A model generated the notes under the pieces. That model was given only the letters and a program-made list of their open reading frames with translations. It ran no database searches and was not told where the DNA came from. 64,000 nt of DNA from Gloeobacterales cyanobacterium ES-bin-313. Lineage in GTDB: Bacteria; Cyanobacteriota; Cyanobacteriia; Gloeobacterales; Gloeobacteraceae. The position numbers were made by a program, and so were the translations under genes. The stretch's first letter is position 1. Each line of letters begins with the position of its first letter. Shown here one piece after another: positions 8,632 to 17,281 of the stretch. The DNA lies in contig JACMLN010000109.1 in the NCBI GenBank assembly GCA_014379585.1, forward strand, positions 1 through 64,000, in the 5' to 3' direction.

Positions 8632-9984
8632 ATGGCACTTCCTGATGGTCCGCGCTCCGATAGTTCCTTTCAAATGATTCAGTGGCTTACACAGCCGTTT
8701 GAGTTTTTGGAGCGTTGGTCAAAGCAATACGGCGACATGTTCACCATGCATCTTGGGGTCATTCCACCTTCGGTTGTGATTGCCGATCCCGAAGGCATTC
8801 AACAACTCTTTACTGGGGATCAATTCGACTCTGGGTTTGGAAATGCCGCCCTCAAATTTACCCTCGGCGAAAATTCTCTCCTCGTCCTCGACGGTGAGCG
8901 CCATCAGCGCCAACGCAAACTGTTGATGCCCCCTTTTCATGGGGAGCGGATGCGTGCCTACGGCAGTTTGATCGCGGAAATCACCCGCAAGGCCATGGCA
9001 AAGTGGCGCATGGGTGGCAGTTTTGCCGTGCGTCCTTATTTGCAAGGGATCACCATGCAGGTGATCTTGGAAGCTGTATTCGGTTTGCACGAAGGCCCCC
9101 GCCTCCAACGTTTGCGCGGCGCGCTCAACCGATTGCTGGAATCCACAAGTTCGCCGCTCAGTATGGGAGTATCGTTACTTTTTCAAGAAGACTTTGCGCC
9201 ATGGAGTCCACGGGGCAAGCTCAAAGCGCAACTGAGTGAAATTGACGAACTGCTCTACGCCGAAATCCGCGAACGCCGCACCGAGGGCAAATTTGAGGGC
9301 AAAGATATTCTTACTCTGTTGATGCTTGCCCGCGACGAAGCCGATCAACCGATGAGCGCTCAAGAACTGCGCGATGAGTTAATTACTTTGTTGATCGCTG
9401 GCCACGAGACGACTGCTTCAACACTTTCCTGGGCGCTCTACTGGATTCACGCTCTGCCGGAAGTTTTCGAAAAACTCGAAACAGAACTAGCGACATTACC
9501 TCAAGATTTTGACCCAAATGCTGTCGCCCAACTTCCCTATTTGAATGCAGTTTGTCAAGAAACATTGCGCCTCTATCCGATTGCGATTCTTGCCTCACCG
9601 CGCGTACCAAGGACAAGCGCAGAAATCTTAGGACATCACTTCGAGGCGGGCACAAGACTTTTTCCTTGTATCTACTTAGCGCATCACCGCGAAGAAACTT
9701 TTCCAGAGCCAAAACGGTTCAGGCCGGAACGGTTTTTGGAACGCAGTTATTCGCCCTACGAGTTTCTGCCTTTTGGCGGGGGAAATCGACGCTGTATTGG
9801 CGTTGCCTTTGCCCTCTACGAAATGAAATTGATTTTGACCACGATGCTGCTTCACAGTCGGCTTGCTCTGGCGAGCGATACACCCATACAGCCTGTCCGT
9901 CGCGGTGTCACCGTTGCCCCACCGAGCGATCTGCGCCTGCGTGTTCTCAGCACCCAAGCTTCTCGTCCCCTGGTAATGCTTTAA
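8632..9984 (+). CDS. Cytochrome P450, CYP110-like
   Basis: This 450-residue haem monooxygenase has the oxygen-activating I-helix motif AGHETT, the K-helix ETLRLYP, and the haem-ligand loop FGGGNRRCIG with Cys388. The opening LPDGPR, then FLERWSKQYGDMFTMHLG, resembles the CYP110 group common in cyanobacteria, whose members act on fatty acids or terpenoids; substrate here is unknown. No membrane anchor or fused reductase is present, so electrons probably come from ferredoxin. A peroxiredoxin gene follows after 25 bp. Confidence 0.92.
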   Translation: MALPDGPRSDSSFQMIQWLTQPFEFLERWSKQYGDMFTMHLGVIPPSVVIADPEGIQQLFTGDQFDSGFGNAALKFTLGENSLLVLDGERHQRQRKLLMPPFHGERMRAYGSLIAEITRKAMAKWRMGGSFAVRPYLQGITMQVILEAVFGLHEGPRLQRLRGALNRLLESTSSPLSMGVSLLFQEDFAPWSPRGKLKAQLSEIDELLYAEIRERRTEGKFEGKDILTLLMLARDEADQPMSAQELRDELITLLIAGHETTASTLSWALYWIHALPEVFEKLETELATLPQDFDPNAVAQLPYLNAVCQETLRLYPIAILASPRVPRTSAEILGHHFEAGTRLFPCIYLAHHREETFPEPKRFRPERFLERSYSPYEFLPFGGGNRRCIGVAFALYEMKLILTTMLLHSRLALASDTPIQPVRRGVTVAPPSDLRLRVLSTQASRPLVML

Positions 9985-10009
9985 GCTAGAAGGACGCATC
10001 GGAGATTTT

Positions 10010-10459
10010 ATGGGTATCGAAGTTGGCCAACAGGCTCCCGACTTTAGCTTGGATGGCTCCCAGGGGAAAATTACGCTTTCTCAATATCGGGGTCAGAAAA
10101 ATGTACTCCTCGCTTTTTATCCCGGTGACTTCACGCCTGTCTGCACCAAAGAACTTGCCTGTTTCGTCGAAGATTGGTCTCAATTTCAAAGCAAAGATAC
10201 GGTGATCTTAGGGATCAGCAGCGGCAGTGCCGATTCAAAAAGTAAATTTGCCCAATCCCTCAAAGCGCAGTTTCCGCTCCTCAGTGATTCCGATAAGGCC
10301 GTGGCTACAGCCTACGGTTCGAGCGGGTTTCTGGGGGTGAGTCGGGCTTATTTTATTGTCGATAAACAGGGCATTGTCCAGTACAAACACATCGAATCGC
10401 TGCCGTTCTTCAAGCGAGAAGATGCAGAGTTGCTGGGCGCACTGGCAAAACTGACCTAG
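10010..10459 (+). CDS. Peroxiredoxin, AhpC/TSA family (Bcp/PrxQ-like)
   Basis: The 149-residue thiol peroxidase reduces hydroperoxides. The peroxidatic cysteine is Cys45 in GDFTPVCT, with a second cysteine, Cys51, in the same helix. Bcp/PrxQ proteins commonly have the resolving cysteine five residues on. Here it is six, so either the pair works with altered geometry or the enzyme is 1-Cys. It lies just downstream of the P450 gene, possibly on the same transcript. The stop codon TAG is shared in a CTAG with an opposing gene remnant. Confidence 0.88.
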   Translation: MGIEVGQQAPDFSLDGSQGKITLSQYRGQKNVLLAFYPGDFTPVCTKELACFVEDWSQFQSKDTVILGISSGSADSKSKFAQSLKAQFPLLSDSDKAVATAYGSSGFLGVSRAYFIVDKQGIVQYKHIESLPFFKREDAELLGALAKLT

Positions 10460-10518
10460 AAAAAGAAGGTGAAGGGCTTGCCAGTCAAAGAGAAGCGCCG
10501 GAAACGCCAACCGCACTC
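10456..10518 (-). pseudogene. Duplicated 3' tail of the HpsJ-like gene
   Basis: Read on the minus strand, this stretch encodes CGWRFRRFSLTGKPFTFFF plus a stop, the same C-terminus as the 12543-13349 gene. About 60 bases align with only four differences I can count. Nothing upstream continues the gene: the similarity stops where dispersed repeat copy A begins. It is a gene-tail fragment, not an expressed gene. Confidence 0.75.
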
Positions 10519-10677
10519 GCATCACCACGGGGAGCGCCCGATGCAATTCCAAGTATCAAGCCACTAAAGTTGCCAAAGGGGTGTGGGAAGCAGTCTGTCC
10601 CCCACGGGGCGGGAGTCCAGAGGGCGGGGCTTACCTCTGCCCTTTGGTGCCGTTCGCCATATTTTTCGCAGCGCACC
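10519..10677 (+). repeat. Dispersed structured repeat, copy A (left end missing)
   Basis: This is one of four related intergenic elements. It shares the stretch beginning CAATTCCAAGTATCAAGCC, then AAGTTGCCAAAGGGGTGTGGG, CTGTCCCCCACGGG and GAGGGCGGGGC, and ends near GTTCGCCATATTTTTC. The left third seen in copies B-D is replaced by the gene-tail fragment. The first hairpin is decayed in this copy. Confidence 0.75.
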
Positions 10678-10940
10678 AAAATAATGCGTGGTTTGATCCA
10701 TATCTAGAGGATCTGAGGGAAGGATGTAGCATAGTTGACCCCTACAGAACCTGATGATTAAATCGCTCAATTAAAAAGTGAAACGATATGAGCCAGCCAA
10801 GCCCCTTTTCTAAGAAGAAGTGTTTGAAATAGCCCTTGCATTGAAGTTGTCAATAATCGAAGTCATTCATCTGCAGATTTTAGGAGGTCACTTTCTCAAT
10901 TCTGTCGAAACGAAATCCAGGCTTTTGTAAGCAAAGCCGA
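10678..10940. other. Non-coding stretch with no recognised feature
   Basis: About 260 bases between repeat copy A and the terminator of the PEP-CTERM gene. The sequence is AT-richer than its neighbours. I see no open frame with coding character, no tRNA and no clear promoter. Confidence 0.4.
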
Positions 10941-10970
10941 AAACCCCCAGAGATAGTGCTCTGAGGGTTT
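10941..10970 (-). terminator. Hairpin terminator of the PEP-CTERM gene
   Basis: On the minus strand AAACCCTCAGAG pairs with CTCTGGGGGTTT (12 bp with one G-T pair) around a six-base loop, 24 bp after the stop codon at 10995. The trailing T-run is short. Confidence 0.55.
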
Positions 10971-10994
10971 ACTTTGCATTTAATAGAAAGCGCT

Positions 10995-11801
10995 CTACGC
11001 CTCGGTTGCGAAGCGGCGTTTGAAGAACACCACACCACCCAGAATTAGGCCCAATACCATAGCTGCAAGAGCCGGGGTAGGTTCGGGTACTGCTGTTGGA
11101 TCTGGGTTAGTAGCTACACCACCAAAGCTTGGCTCACTCAAGGATGTGCCGTACTGAAATTTGACGTTCCTGATGTCGCTGAGGTTAAATCCAGATTGAA
11201 CTGTAAAACTAAATACTGCTGTGTTTCTGATGACTGGACTGCCACCGTCGTTCTCCAAGCCCCCATTCCCATTTAGGATTCCTGAGCCGATTAGGCCATA
11301 GTTCGTGCCTCGGGTAAAGTCGCCATCAAAGATTCCAAGGCCGACAGTGCCTAGCCCTGATTCTGTTGGGCCTGGTACGCTTCCTACATATCGCCAACTC
11401 CCATTTATGTTTGTGATGTCGAGGTTAGACGTTAGGGTAGTGATCACTGGGTCATTTTTCTTCTCAAAGGCGACGAGTTGTTGACCTTGCTGAACGATGG
11501 CGGAATTGTAGGTCAAGATCGTTGAGGGACTGTAATCGAAGAACAGTGCTGTCAAAACATCGGCGCGGGAATTGATTGCATTTGTCCCTGTGTTTTGGAG
11601 CGTGAGGGTCAAAGCGGTGCCATTCAGTTCAAAAAGAACATTGGCACCGAGGGTACCACTGGTTCCAGCAAAGGTAATGCCTGCAGCGTTGGCAGGGAAA
11701 GCACCCAAGGTGAGGGTGAGGGCAGCGGCACCGAAAATTTGAGGCAAAGACAGACGACTCAAGCGTTCAGCGAGGCTCGAAACATAGCAAGAGATTTCCA
11801 T
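10995..11801 (-). CDS. PEP-CTERM surface protein
   Basis: The 268-residue protein has an export signal (about residues 20-40, ending FPANAAG), a beta-rich Ser/Thr/Asn/Gly body, and a PEP-CTERM tail. The tail has VPEPTPALAA, a hydrophobic helix, and the basic end FFKRRFATEA. Such tails direct sorting and removal by an exosortase at the cell envelope. The body has no domain I recognise. Two more PEP-CTERM genes lie at 26.2 and 32.8 kb. An inverted repeat sits 51 bp upstream of the start. Confidence 0.85.
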   Translation of the reverse strand: MEISCYVSSLAERLSRLSLPQIFGAAALTLTLGAFPANAAGITFAGTSGTLGANVLFELNGTALTLTLQNTGTNAINSRADVLTALFFDYSPSTILTYNSAIVQQGQQLVAFEKKNDPVITTLTSNLDITNINGSWRYVGSVPGPTESGLGTVGLGIFDGDFTRGTNYGLIGSGILNGNGGLENDGGSPVIRNTAVFSFTVQSGFNLSDIRNVKFQYGTSLSEPSFGGVATNPDPTAVPEPTPALAAMVLGLILGGVVFFKRRFATEA

Positions 11802-11851
11802 GGGTTAAGATCCTGGGGAATTAGGTTAAATCGCATTCTCTTATCACAGCA

Positions 11852-11869
11852 TTTGTACGGCAGTACAAA
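11852..11869. promoter_or_regulatory. Inverted repeat upstream of the PEP-CTERM gene, LexA-box-like
   Basis: The arms TTTGTAC and GTACAAA are separated by GGCA. The core GTAC-N4-GTAC approaches the cyanobacterial LexA consensus RGTACNNNDGTWCB but fails at both outer positions. Its centre is about 60 bp from the start codon, a plausible operator position. Confidence 0.35.
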
Positions 11870-12169
11870 CACGCAATCGACTCATACGCACTGCAATCGT
11901 ACCACGAATCCCCGTGAAATTACGGTGATATTAGATGCTGAATCTTGGGTATGAATTTTTTAACATATATTTATTAAGGTACATTGTTCAGAATCTTGCC
12001 TTCGTTGGCGTGCCTTCCAGTGAGACAGTCTTCCTGGCCGCCTGAAGTGCCTTTACTTCTCGAACCCCCTGAAGCTTAAATGCAAGGGTTCAAAAAGCAG
12101 CACACTGTAGCATGTGTTACTTTTCCGGGGTTTGACTTACTTGATCAATAAGCCGTCACTCAAGGGTTT

Positions 12170-12389
12170 ATGAAGGGGAGCGGGAACCCTCAAGGGCTAC
12201 CCCCCCGAGGGGGCTTGCTTCACGGCGCTGCGTGTCGCACTCCCGGCCTCGTGCCGGGGGATGATATCGACCCCCCAAGAGGGTTTCCACCTCAAGGGTG
12301 CTTCTTGCAGGGCGCTTCGGGGCACTTCGCGTCGGGGTGCTTCTTGCAGGGCGCTGCGGGGCACCTCATTGAACACCAGAGTTATTCCC
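12170..12389. repeat. GC-rich block with direct repeats
   Basis: A 30-bp unit starting GGGTGCTTCTTGCAGGGCGC occurs at 12296-12325 and again at 12335-12364 with one difference. A looser relative lies near 12208-12241. The block also has short inverted repeats such as CCCGGC/GCCGGG. The open frame across it (82 codons) has no protein-like composition. It is not a CRISPR array: there are too few units and the spacer is only 9 bp. Confidence 0.6.
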
Positions 12390-12417
12390 TAACTTGTCAC
12401 CCATGGGTGACAAGTTA
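12390..12417. promoter_or_regulatory. 28-bp perfect palindrome
   Basis: The arm TAACTTGTCACCCA is followed directly by its exact reverse complement. There is no loop, so a dimeric protein site is more likely than an RNA hairpin. It is 125 bp beyond the stop of the HpsJ-like gene, at the edge of the GC-rich repeat block. No recognised gene starts next to it. Confidence 0.55.
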
Positions 12418-12542
12418 AGGTAATTCTGGGTGAAACTATGGTCAAGTTACCTGTCGCACTGACCCATACTTCTGTCTAGCTCTAGATGATGTGATAACGC
12501 TGGCATTCGTACCTGGGTTGCCGATTTAAAAGCACAACTCGC

Positions 12543-13349
12543 TTAGAAAAAGAAAGTGAAGGGCTTTCCAGTCAAGGAGAAGCGCCGGAAGCGCCAACCG
12601 CACTCGTGGCAGAGAAACATGTGAAGCCGCGTCGTGAAGGCGAGGCTAGCTTCGGAGGGATCCATGGGCGAGAGGCAGATCTCCTCGCTCATGCAATTCG
12701 GGCAACAAAAGCCAACCCCAACTTTGTCCCGCGTTTGTTTCACGCCAAAACTGCCGAGCAGGATTAAAGCAGTTCCGGCCAGAATCGCATCGGCGTTCAT
12801 CCGAAAGACATTTTTGAACATCGTCTGGTTGAGTTCTTCAACCGCCGCATCGAACTGGGCAGCATCCTCGCTCCCAGGTGCTGGTTTCACTTCTTTGCGT
12901 TGCTGCTCAATCTGAGCCAACTTGAACTGTTGAACGATCCGCACATCCATGGAGTAGAGGGGCACACCCAGGACAAACAGAAAGCCCAAAACGATGCCAA
13001 TGCAGCCGAATGCAAGATTCAAGGCTTTGTTTTTGGCTCCAGCCAGAAAGTCACCCAGCCAGATTCCACCGAGAATAATCGTGATCCCGATTAGGGGGAT
13101 ACTCGCTTCATTAAAAACTTTTTCTAAGAAGGCAATGCGCCAAGTGACATCGTAGAAGCGTGGTGGAAAAGCGACCACTTGATCGCAGATAAATCCGAGC
13201 AGGAGCGCCAACCCCATGATCATCAAGCTCGCCGGTAAGGGTCGCAGAAATTTGGCAGCGGGTTCCTTCTGCGAAAATGTGGCTTCCGGCGGCAAAACTA
13301 TGGGCGCTTCCTGACAAGGCTTATAAGGATCGAAAGATTCTTGGGTCAT
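12543..13349 (-). CDS. Four-helix membrane protein with C-terminal zinc ribbon, HpsJ-like
   Basis: The 268-residue protein has hydrophobic segments near residues 41-61, 85-105, 108-130 and 185-203. A charged loop lies between the third and fourth, and a C-terminal CPNC...CHEC pair looks like a zinc ribbon. The N-terminal run LRPLPASLMIMGLALLLGF resembles cyanobacterial HpsJ-family proteins, linked to polysaccharide secretion and to exosortase loci. I recall that resemblance but cannot test it. The extreme 3' end is duplicated at 10456-10518. Confidence 0.55.
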   Translation of the reverse strand: MTQESFDPYKPCQEAPIVLPPEATFSQKEPAAKFLRPLPASLMIMGLALLLGFICDQVVAFPPRFYDVTWRIAFLEKVFNEASIPLIGITIILGGIWLGDFLAGAKNKALNLAFGCIGIVLGFLFVLGVPLYSMDVRIVQQFKLAQIEQQRKEVKPAPGSEDAAQFDAAVEELNQTMFKNVFRMNADAILAGTALILLGSFGVKQTRDKVGVGFCCPNCMSEEICLSPMDPSEASLAFTTRLHMFLCHECGWRFRRFSLTGKPFTFFF

Positions 13350-13474
13350 AGGGCGTATCCGAACTTAGTCCAAAAGTCAGTGTTCCCCCTTAATCTCATC
13401 TTTCCTCAGCAAGATCTGGGAGCTTTGCCGTAGAAAGCCTCAGATAAATAGAGTTGTAAGTTGCGAAAAACGAA

Positions 13475-13786
13475 CTAGCGGGAGAAGCCCGGAACAAGTT
13501 GCAGCGCTTCGCGGAGGTTGATGGCACCGAGGGAGCGAATATCTTGTTTGGTGACCACATAGGTGTTCACAGTCGTGTCGCGAACGCGGGTTGGGCGACG
13601 GGTGGCAGTGACAACGACTTCATCCAAGAATTGACCGGGTGGAAGAGGTGCCCCAGTGATCGAGGGTAGGTAGAGATCTGTTGTCGTTGAAACAGCGGGT
13701 GGTGTGGTGATCACAGTTTGCGCGCAGACGGGAAAGGCAAGCGCACTGCTGAGTAAGCCAAGTACAAAGGCACGTTGGAAAAACAT
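13475..13786 (-). pseudogene. TonB-dependent receptor, N-terminal fragment only
   Basis: The 103 residues comprise a signal peptide (FVLGLLSSALAFPVCAQ), a linker, the TonB-box-like DEVVVTATRRP at residues 54-64, and the start of the plug domain (INLREALQLVPGF). Then a TAG stop occurs. Full receptors need about 600 more residues for the plug and 22-strand barrel. None follows: 13350-13474 has no barrel-like frame. It is either a decayed receptor or an unusual short plug-only protein. Confidence 0.7.
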
Positions 13787-13926
13787 ACTTTAAGTCTCCA
13801 AACTGCTTCTAGGATAGCGTCTTGCGCCAAAAGCGACGACTTTCAGGAAAGATCTTTGGAGAGAAGGCTGTCCGTGATGTATAGTTGGAGTTTGTGTGCG
13901 CAGAAGCAGCGCAGGAGCAAAAGACC

Positions 13927-14385
13927 GTGATAGCGAAGACTTTTCTACCCCCAGTCGCCGAAATTGAGCGCCACTGGCATGTGGTAGATGCCGCAGGACT
14001 ACATCTTGGACGATTGGCAACCATCGTCGCTACTTATCTTCGGGGCAAGCACCGTCCCGATTTCACCCCCCACTTGGACACAGGCGACTTTGTGATCGTG
14101 GTTAATGCCGAGAAGGTTGAAGTCACTGGTCGCAAGCCCGCTCAAAAGCTCTACCGCCGCAACTCCGGTCGTCCGGGTGGTATGAAAGTGGAAACTTTCT
14201 CCCACTTGCAGGTTCGTTTGCCAGAACGGATTGTCGAGAAGGCGATCTGGGGCATGTTGCCTCACACCCGCTTGGGTCGTCAGCAGTACACCAAATTGAA
14301 AGTGTACAAAGGGCCGACCCATCCCCACGCCGCCCAAAAGCCGGCAGTTTTGGATATCGCCGCCGTCTCGAAAGGAAAGTCATGA
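13927..14385 (+). CDS. rplM: 50S ribosomal protein L13
   Basis: The 152-residue protein matches L13 throughout: [44 protein letters not shown] and [16 protein letters not shown]13 binds 23S rRNA early in large-subunit assembly. The GTG at 13927 is chosen because AGGAG precedes it and it gives the usual length; an upstream in-frame ATG would add 14 unrelated residues. It overlaps rpsI by 4 bp, so the two are translationally coupled. Confidence 0.96.
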   Translation: MIAKTFLPPVAEIERHWHVVDAAGLHLGRLATIVATYLRGKHRPDFTPHLDTGDFVIVVNAEKVEVTGRKPAQKLYRRNSGRPGGMKVETFSHLQVRLPERIVEKAIWGMLPHTRLGRQQYTKLKVYKGPTHPHAAQKPAVLDIAAVSKGKS

Positions 14386-14783
14386 GCAGCAACGCAGCAG
14401 TGTACTGGGGTACAGGCCGCCGCAAGACGGCAATTGCCCGTGTACGTCTCGTCCCTGGCGACGGGGCTTTAATCATCAACGAGCGTCCTGGCGATGAGTA
14501 TCTGCACTTCCGTCAGCCTCTGATCAGCCTTGCCAAGGCTCCTCTAGAGACACTTGGCCTCGAAGGTCAGTACAATATATTAGTGAACGCCTCCGGTGGT
14601 GGTATTGCAGGTCAAGCGGGTGCTATTCGCCTCGGCGTAGCCCGTGCCCTCTGTGATCTCTCCCCCGAAAATCGCAGCCCTCTCAAGGTTGAAGGTTTTC
14701 TCCGCCGTGACCCACGCGCCAAAGAGCGTCGTAAGTACGGTTTGAAGAAGGCACGCAAAGCTCCTCAGTTCTCCAAGCGCTAA
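14382..14783 (+). CDS. rpsI: 30S ribosomal protein S9
   Basis: The 133-residue S9 has [19 protein letters not shown] at the start, the [19 protein letters not shown] middle, and the basic C-terminal tail ending QFSKR. In known ribosomes that tail reaches the P-site tRNA. It begins within the last codons of rplM (4-bp overlap) and lies 15 bp before rpmE. Confidence 0.97.
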   Translation: MSSNAAVYWGTGRRKTAIARVRLVPGDGALIINERPGDEYLHFRQPLISLAKAPLETLGLEGQYNILVNASGGGIAGQAGAIRLGVARALCDLSPENRSPLKVEGFLRRDPRAKERRKYGLKKARKAPQFSKR

Positions 14784-14798
14784 ACGGGGGTATGTTCC

Positions 14799-15023
14799 AT
14801 GGCGAAAGATAAGATTCATCCAGACTACGTGGAAACGGTGATCACCTGCGGTTGCGGTACCAAATACCCCACCCGTTCGACCCGCAAAGGCGCAATTTCT
14901 ACCGAAATCTGTGCTGCTTGCCACCCGTTCTTCACAGGTCAACAAAAGATCATCGACGCGGAAGGTCGTGTGGATCGCTTCCTCAAGAAGTACGGCAACG
15001 TCAAGTCCAAGGGCAAAAGCTAA
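14799..15023 (+). CDS. rpmE: 50S ribosomal protein L31, zinc-type
   Basis: The 74-residue protein starts KDKIHPDYVETVITCGCG and has a CGC pair and a CAAC pair, the zinc-binding form of L31. The end (RVDRFLKKYG) is typical. Zinc-type L31 serves when zinc is plentiful; no zinc-free paralogue is seen here. It is third in the rplM-rpsI-rpmE-prfA series. Confidence 0.95.
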   Translation: MAKDKIHPDYVETVITCGCGTKYPTRSTRKGAISTEICAACHPFFTGQQKIIDAEGRVDRFLKKYGNVKSKGKS

Positions 15024-15063
15024 CTGACCATGTCGGCTTGTTTTTCCTTGCCATTCCGCTAGC

Positions 15064-15090
15064 AGTCCTGCCGTACAAAACGGTGGGACT
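15064..15090 (+). terminator. Hairpin between rpmE and prfA
   Basis: AGTCCTGCCGT pairs with ACGGTGGGACT (11 bp with two G-T pairs) around ACAAA, and is followed by the T-rich GTTTGTTTG. It could be a partial terminator that lowers prfA expression relative to the ribosomal genes. The T-run is interrupted. Confidence 0.45.
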
Positions 15091-15119
15091 GTTTGTTTGA
15101 ATGTACCTAGGAGGTTTTT

Positions 15120-16214
15120 ATGGCAAGCCCAATCTTGATGGTCGAGAAATTAAAAGATATTGAACGCACCTACGGCGAGTTGACCGACCGCCTCGCGGAT
15201 CCAGCCCTGGTCAACAATGCCCAGGAAATGCTGCGCATTGTACGGATGCGGGCGGATTTGGAGCGCACGGTTGAGGTGTATCACCGCTGGCAGGCCTTGG
15301 TTGCCGAACAAAAAAATGTTCGCCAGATGATCCGCGAGGAAGAAGATGCAGAACTGCGGGAACTGGCGGAACTCGAACTGGTTGACCTTGATCAACAGAT
15401 CGCCCAGCGCGAAGAAGAAATTACCCTGATGCTTCTGCCCCGCGACCCGAATGACGAAAAGAACGTCATGGTCGAAATTCGTGCAGGCACCGGGGGCGAC
15501 GAGGCTGCACTGTTTGCTGGGGACTTGATGCGCATGTACACCCGCTACTCCCAGTTGCAGGGATGGAAAGTGTCCTTGGCCAGTGAATCCCTCAACGAGT
15601 CCGGTGGTGTCAAAGAAGTCATGCTCGAAATTACTGGGGATAGTGTCTTCTCGAAGCTGAAATTTGAGGCGGGAGTGCACCGCGTTCAGCGGGTTCCGGC
15701 CACAGAGACCCAGGGACGGGTGCATACTTCGACGGCGACAGTGGCGATTATGCCCGAAGTCGAAGAAGTGGACATTCAGATCAACCCCAACGACATCGAA
15801 ATTACGACGACGCGTTCGGGCGGTGCCGGCGGTCAAAACGTCAACAAAGTGGAAACAGCAGTTCACCTCGTCCACAAGCCCAGCGGCATCCAGATCCGTT
15901 GCCAAGAAGAGCGCTCCCAACTGCAAAATAAAGCGCGTGCCATGCAGATTTTGCGGGCGAAGCTCTACGACATCAAACAGCAGGAGCGTCACGACGCGAT
16001 TTCGGGAATGCGCAAAATCCAGGTGGGCAGTGGGGATCGCTCCGAAAAGATCCGTACCTACAACTACAAGGACAATCGGGTCACCGATCATCGCATTGGC
16101 CAAAACTTCACCCTGACCAGTGCCATCGACGGGGAACTCGAACCCCTGATTCAATCTGCCATCGCTGCCGCCCAGCGCGAACAGTTGGCAGAACTTGCCC
16201 GCAGTTCCAGTTAA
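15120..16214 (+). CDS. prfA: Peptide chain release factor 1
   Basis: This 364-residue factor reads UAA and UAG stops and triggers peptide release. The codon-recognition motif PAT (in [13 protein letters not shown]) marks it as RF1 rather than RF2. The catalytic GGQ is in [11 protein letters not shown]. The start has AGGAGG 5 bp before the ATG. It ends the ribosomal-protein series, as in many cyanobacteria. Confidence 0.96.
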   Translation: MASPILMVEKLKDIERTYGELTDRLADPALVNNAQEMLRIVRMRADLERTVEVYHRWQALVAEQKNVRQMIREEEDAELRELAELELVDLDQQIAQREEEITLMLLPRDPNDEKNVMVEIRAGTGGDEAALFAGDLMRMYTRYSQLQGWKVSLASESLNESGGVKEVMLEITGDSVFSKLKFEAGVHRVQRVPATETQGRVHTSTATVAIMPEVEEVDIQINPNDIEITTTRSGGAGGQNVNKVETAVHLVHKPSGIQIRCQEERSQLQNKARAMQILRAKLYDIKQQERHDAISGMRKIQVGSGDRSEKIRTYNYKDNRVTDHRIGQNFTLTSAIDGELEPLIQSAIAAAQREQLAELARSSS

Positions 16215-16256
16215 TATTCTCGCCGCCGTTTCGACGGGGGTATCTCGAAGGTTTTG

Positions 16257-17171
16257 ATGATCGTTCCAGAGGCACCACCAGGCTTTCGCTCCGGTTTTGT
16301 TGCAGTGGTAGGCCGTCCCAATGTCGGCAAATCCACCCTCGTCAATCAGGCGATCGGCGAGAAAGTCGCCATTACTTCCCCCACAGCCCAGACGACCCGC
16401 AATCGCCTGCGGGGCATCCTGAGCTTGCCCACTGCACAGATGATTCTGGTTGATACCCCAGGTATTCATAAACCCCACCACAAATTGGGGGAAGTCCTCG
16501 TTCACAATGCCCGTACAGCCATTGGTTCCGTAGACTGTATCCTCTTTATCGTCGATGGCTCCGTCCTCGCTGGTACTGGGGATCAGTTCATCGCCGATGG
16601 TCTTCGCAATATCAGCAATCCCCTCTGGCTCGTCCTCAACAAGATCGATCTCCAGCCCCCCAAGCGCGCAGAGGAGATTCGCAACAGCTACAAAGGTCTG
16701 TTTAGCGATTCAGCGCAACTCGTCGAAATTTCCGCAGAACATGGTACCGGAGTCCAACCCCTAGTGGAGTCCATCGTTCCCCACTTGCCTGAAGGCCCTT
16801 ACTACTACCCGCCGGATCTATTTACCGATCAGCCCGAACGGTTTATTTTCGGCGAACTGATCCGCGAACAAGTGTTGCTTTTGACCCGCGAAGAAGTCCC
16901 CCATTCTGTAGCTGTCGTGATCGACAAAGTGGAGGAAGGAGAAACACTCACCCGGATTTTGGCCACGATCATGGTCGAGCGCACCACCCAAAAACAGATC
17001 ATCGTCGGTGCCAAGGGTCAAATGATCAAAGAAATCGGCACCCAGGCACGCCTTCAGATGCAAAAGCTGCTCGATGGCAAAGTCTATTTAGAACTGTTTG
17101 TCAAAGTCAAACCCCGCTGGCGGCAGTCTGAGAGCACCTTGCGGGATTTGGGATATCGTCGAGAGAAGTAG
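16257..17171 (+). CDS. era: GTPase Era
   Basis: The 304-residue protein has the GTPase motifs GRPNVGKST, DTPG and NKID, and a C-terminal KH domain with GAKGQMIKEIG. Era binds the 3' end of 16S rRNA and helps small-subunit maturation. ATG 16257 is chosen over the TTG immediately before it. It lies 42 bp after prfA on the same strand. Confidence 0.95.
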   Translation: MIVPEAPPGFRSGFVAVVGRPNVGKSTLVNQAIGEKVAITSPTAQTTRNRLRGILSLPTAQMILVDTPGIHKPHHKLGEVLVHNARTAIGSVDCILFIVDGSVLAGTGDQFIADGLRNISNPLWLVLNKIDLQPPKRAEEIRNSYKGLFSDSAQLVEISAEHGTGVQPLVESIVPHLPEGPYYYPPDLFTDQPERFIFGELIREQVLLLTREEVPHSVAVVIDKVEEGETLTRILATIMVERTTQKQIIVGAKGQMIKEIGTQARLQMQKLLDGKVYLELFVKVKPRWRQSESTLRDLGYRREK

Positions 17172-17281
17172 GCAATTTTCTTGAAACTTTCAGATCTACT
17201 CCACCCAACCACAGTTCTGACCAAAATGTTAGATGTGCTTACCCCGCTTCTCGCATGAAAGCTAAAGCAATTTGAGTGGTT

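Noticed and set aside
12296-12364. Two near-identical 30-bp repeats as a possible CRISPR array
   Set aside because: Only two close units, a spacer of 9 bp, no Cas gene nearby, and the units are GC-rich without the usual array pattern.
12170-12418. Open frame of 82 codons across the GC-rich block
   Set aside because: Its composition follows the DNA repeats, with no protein-like pattern or ribosome site.
15150-16505. Long minus-strand open frame opposite prfA and era
   Set aside because: It is antisense to two certain genes; the frame is open because of codon bias on the other strand.
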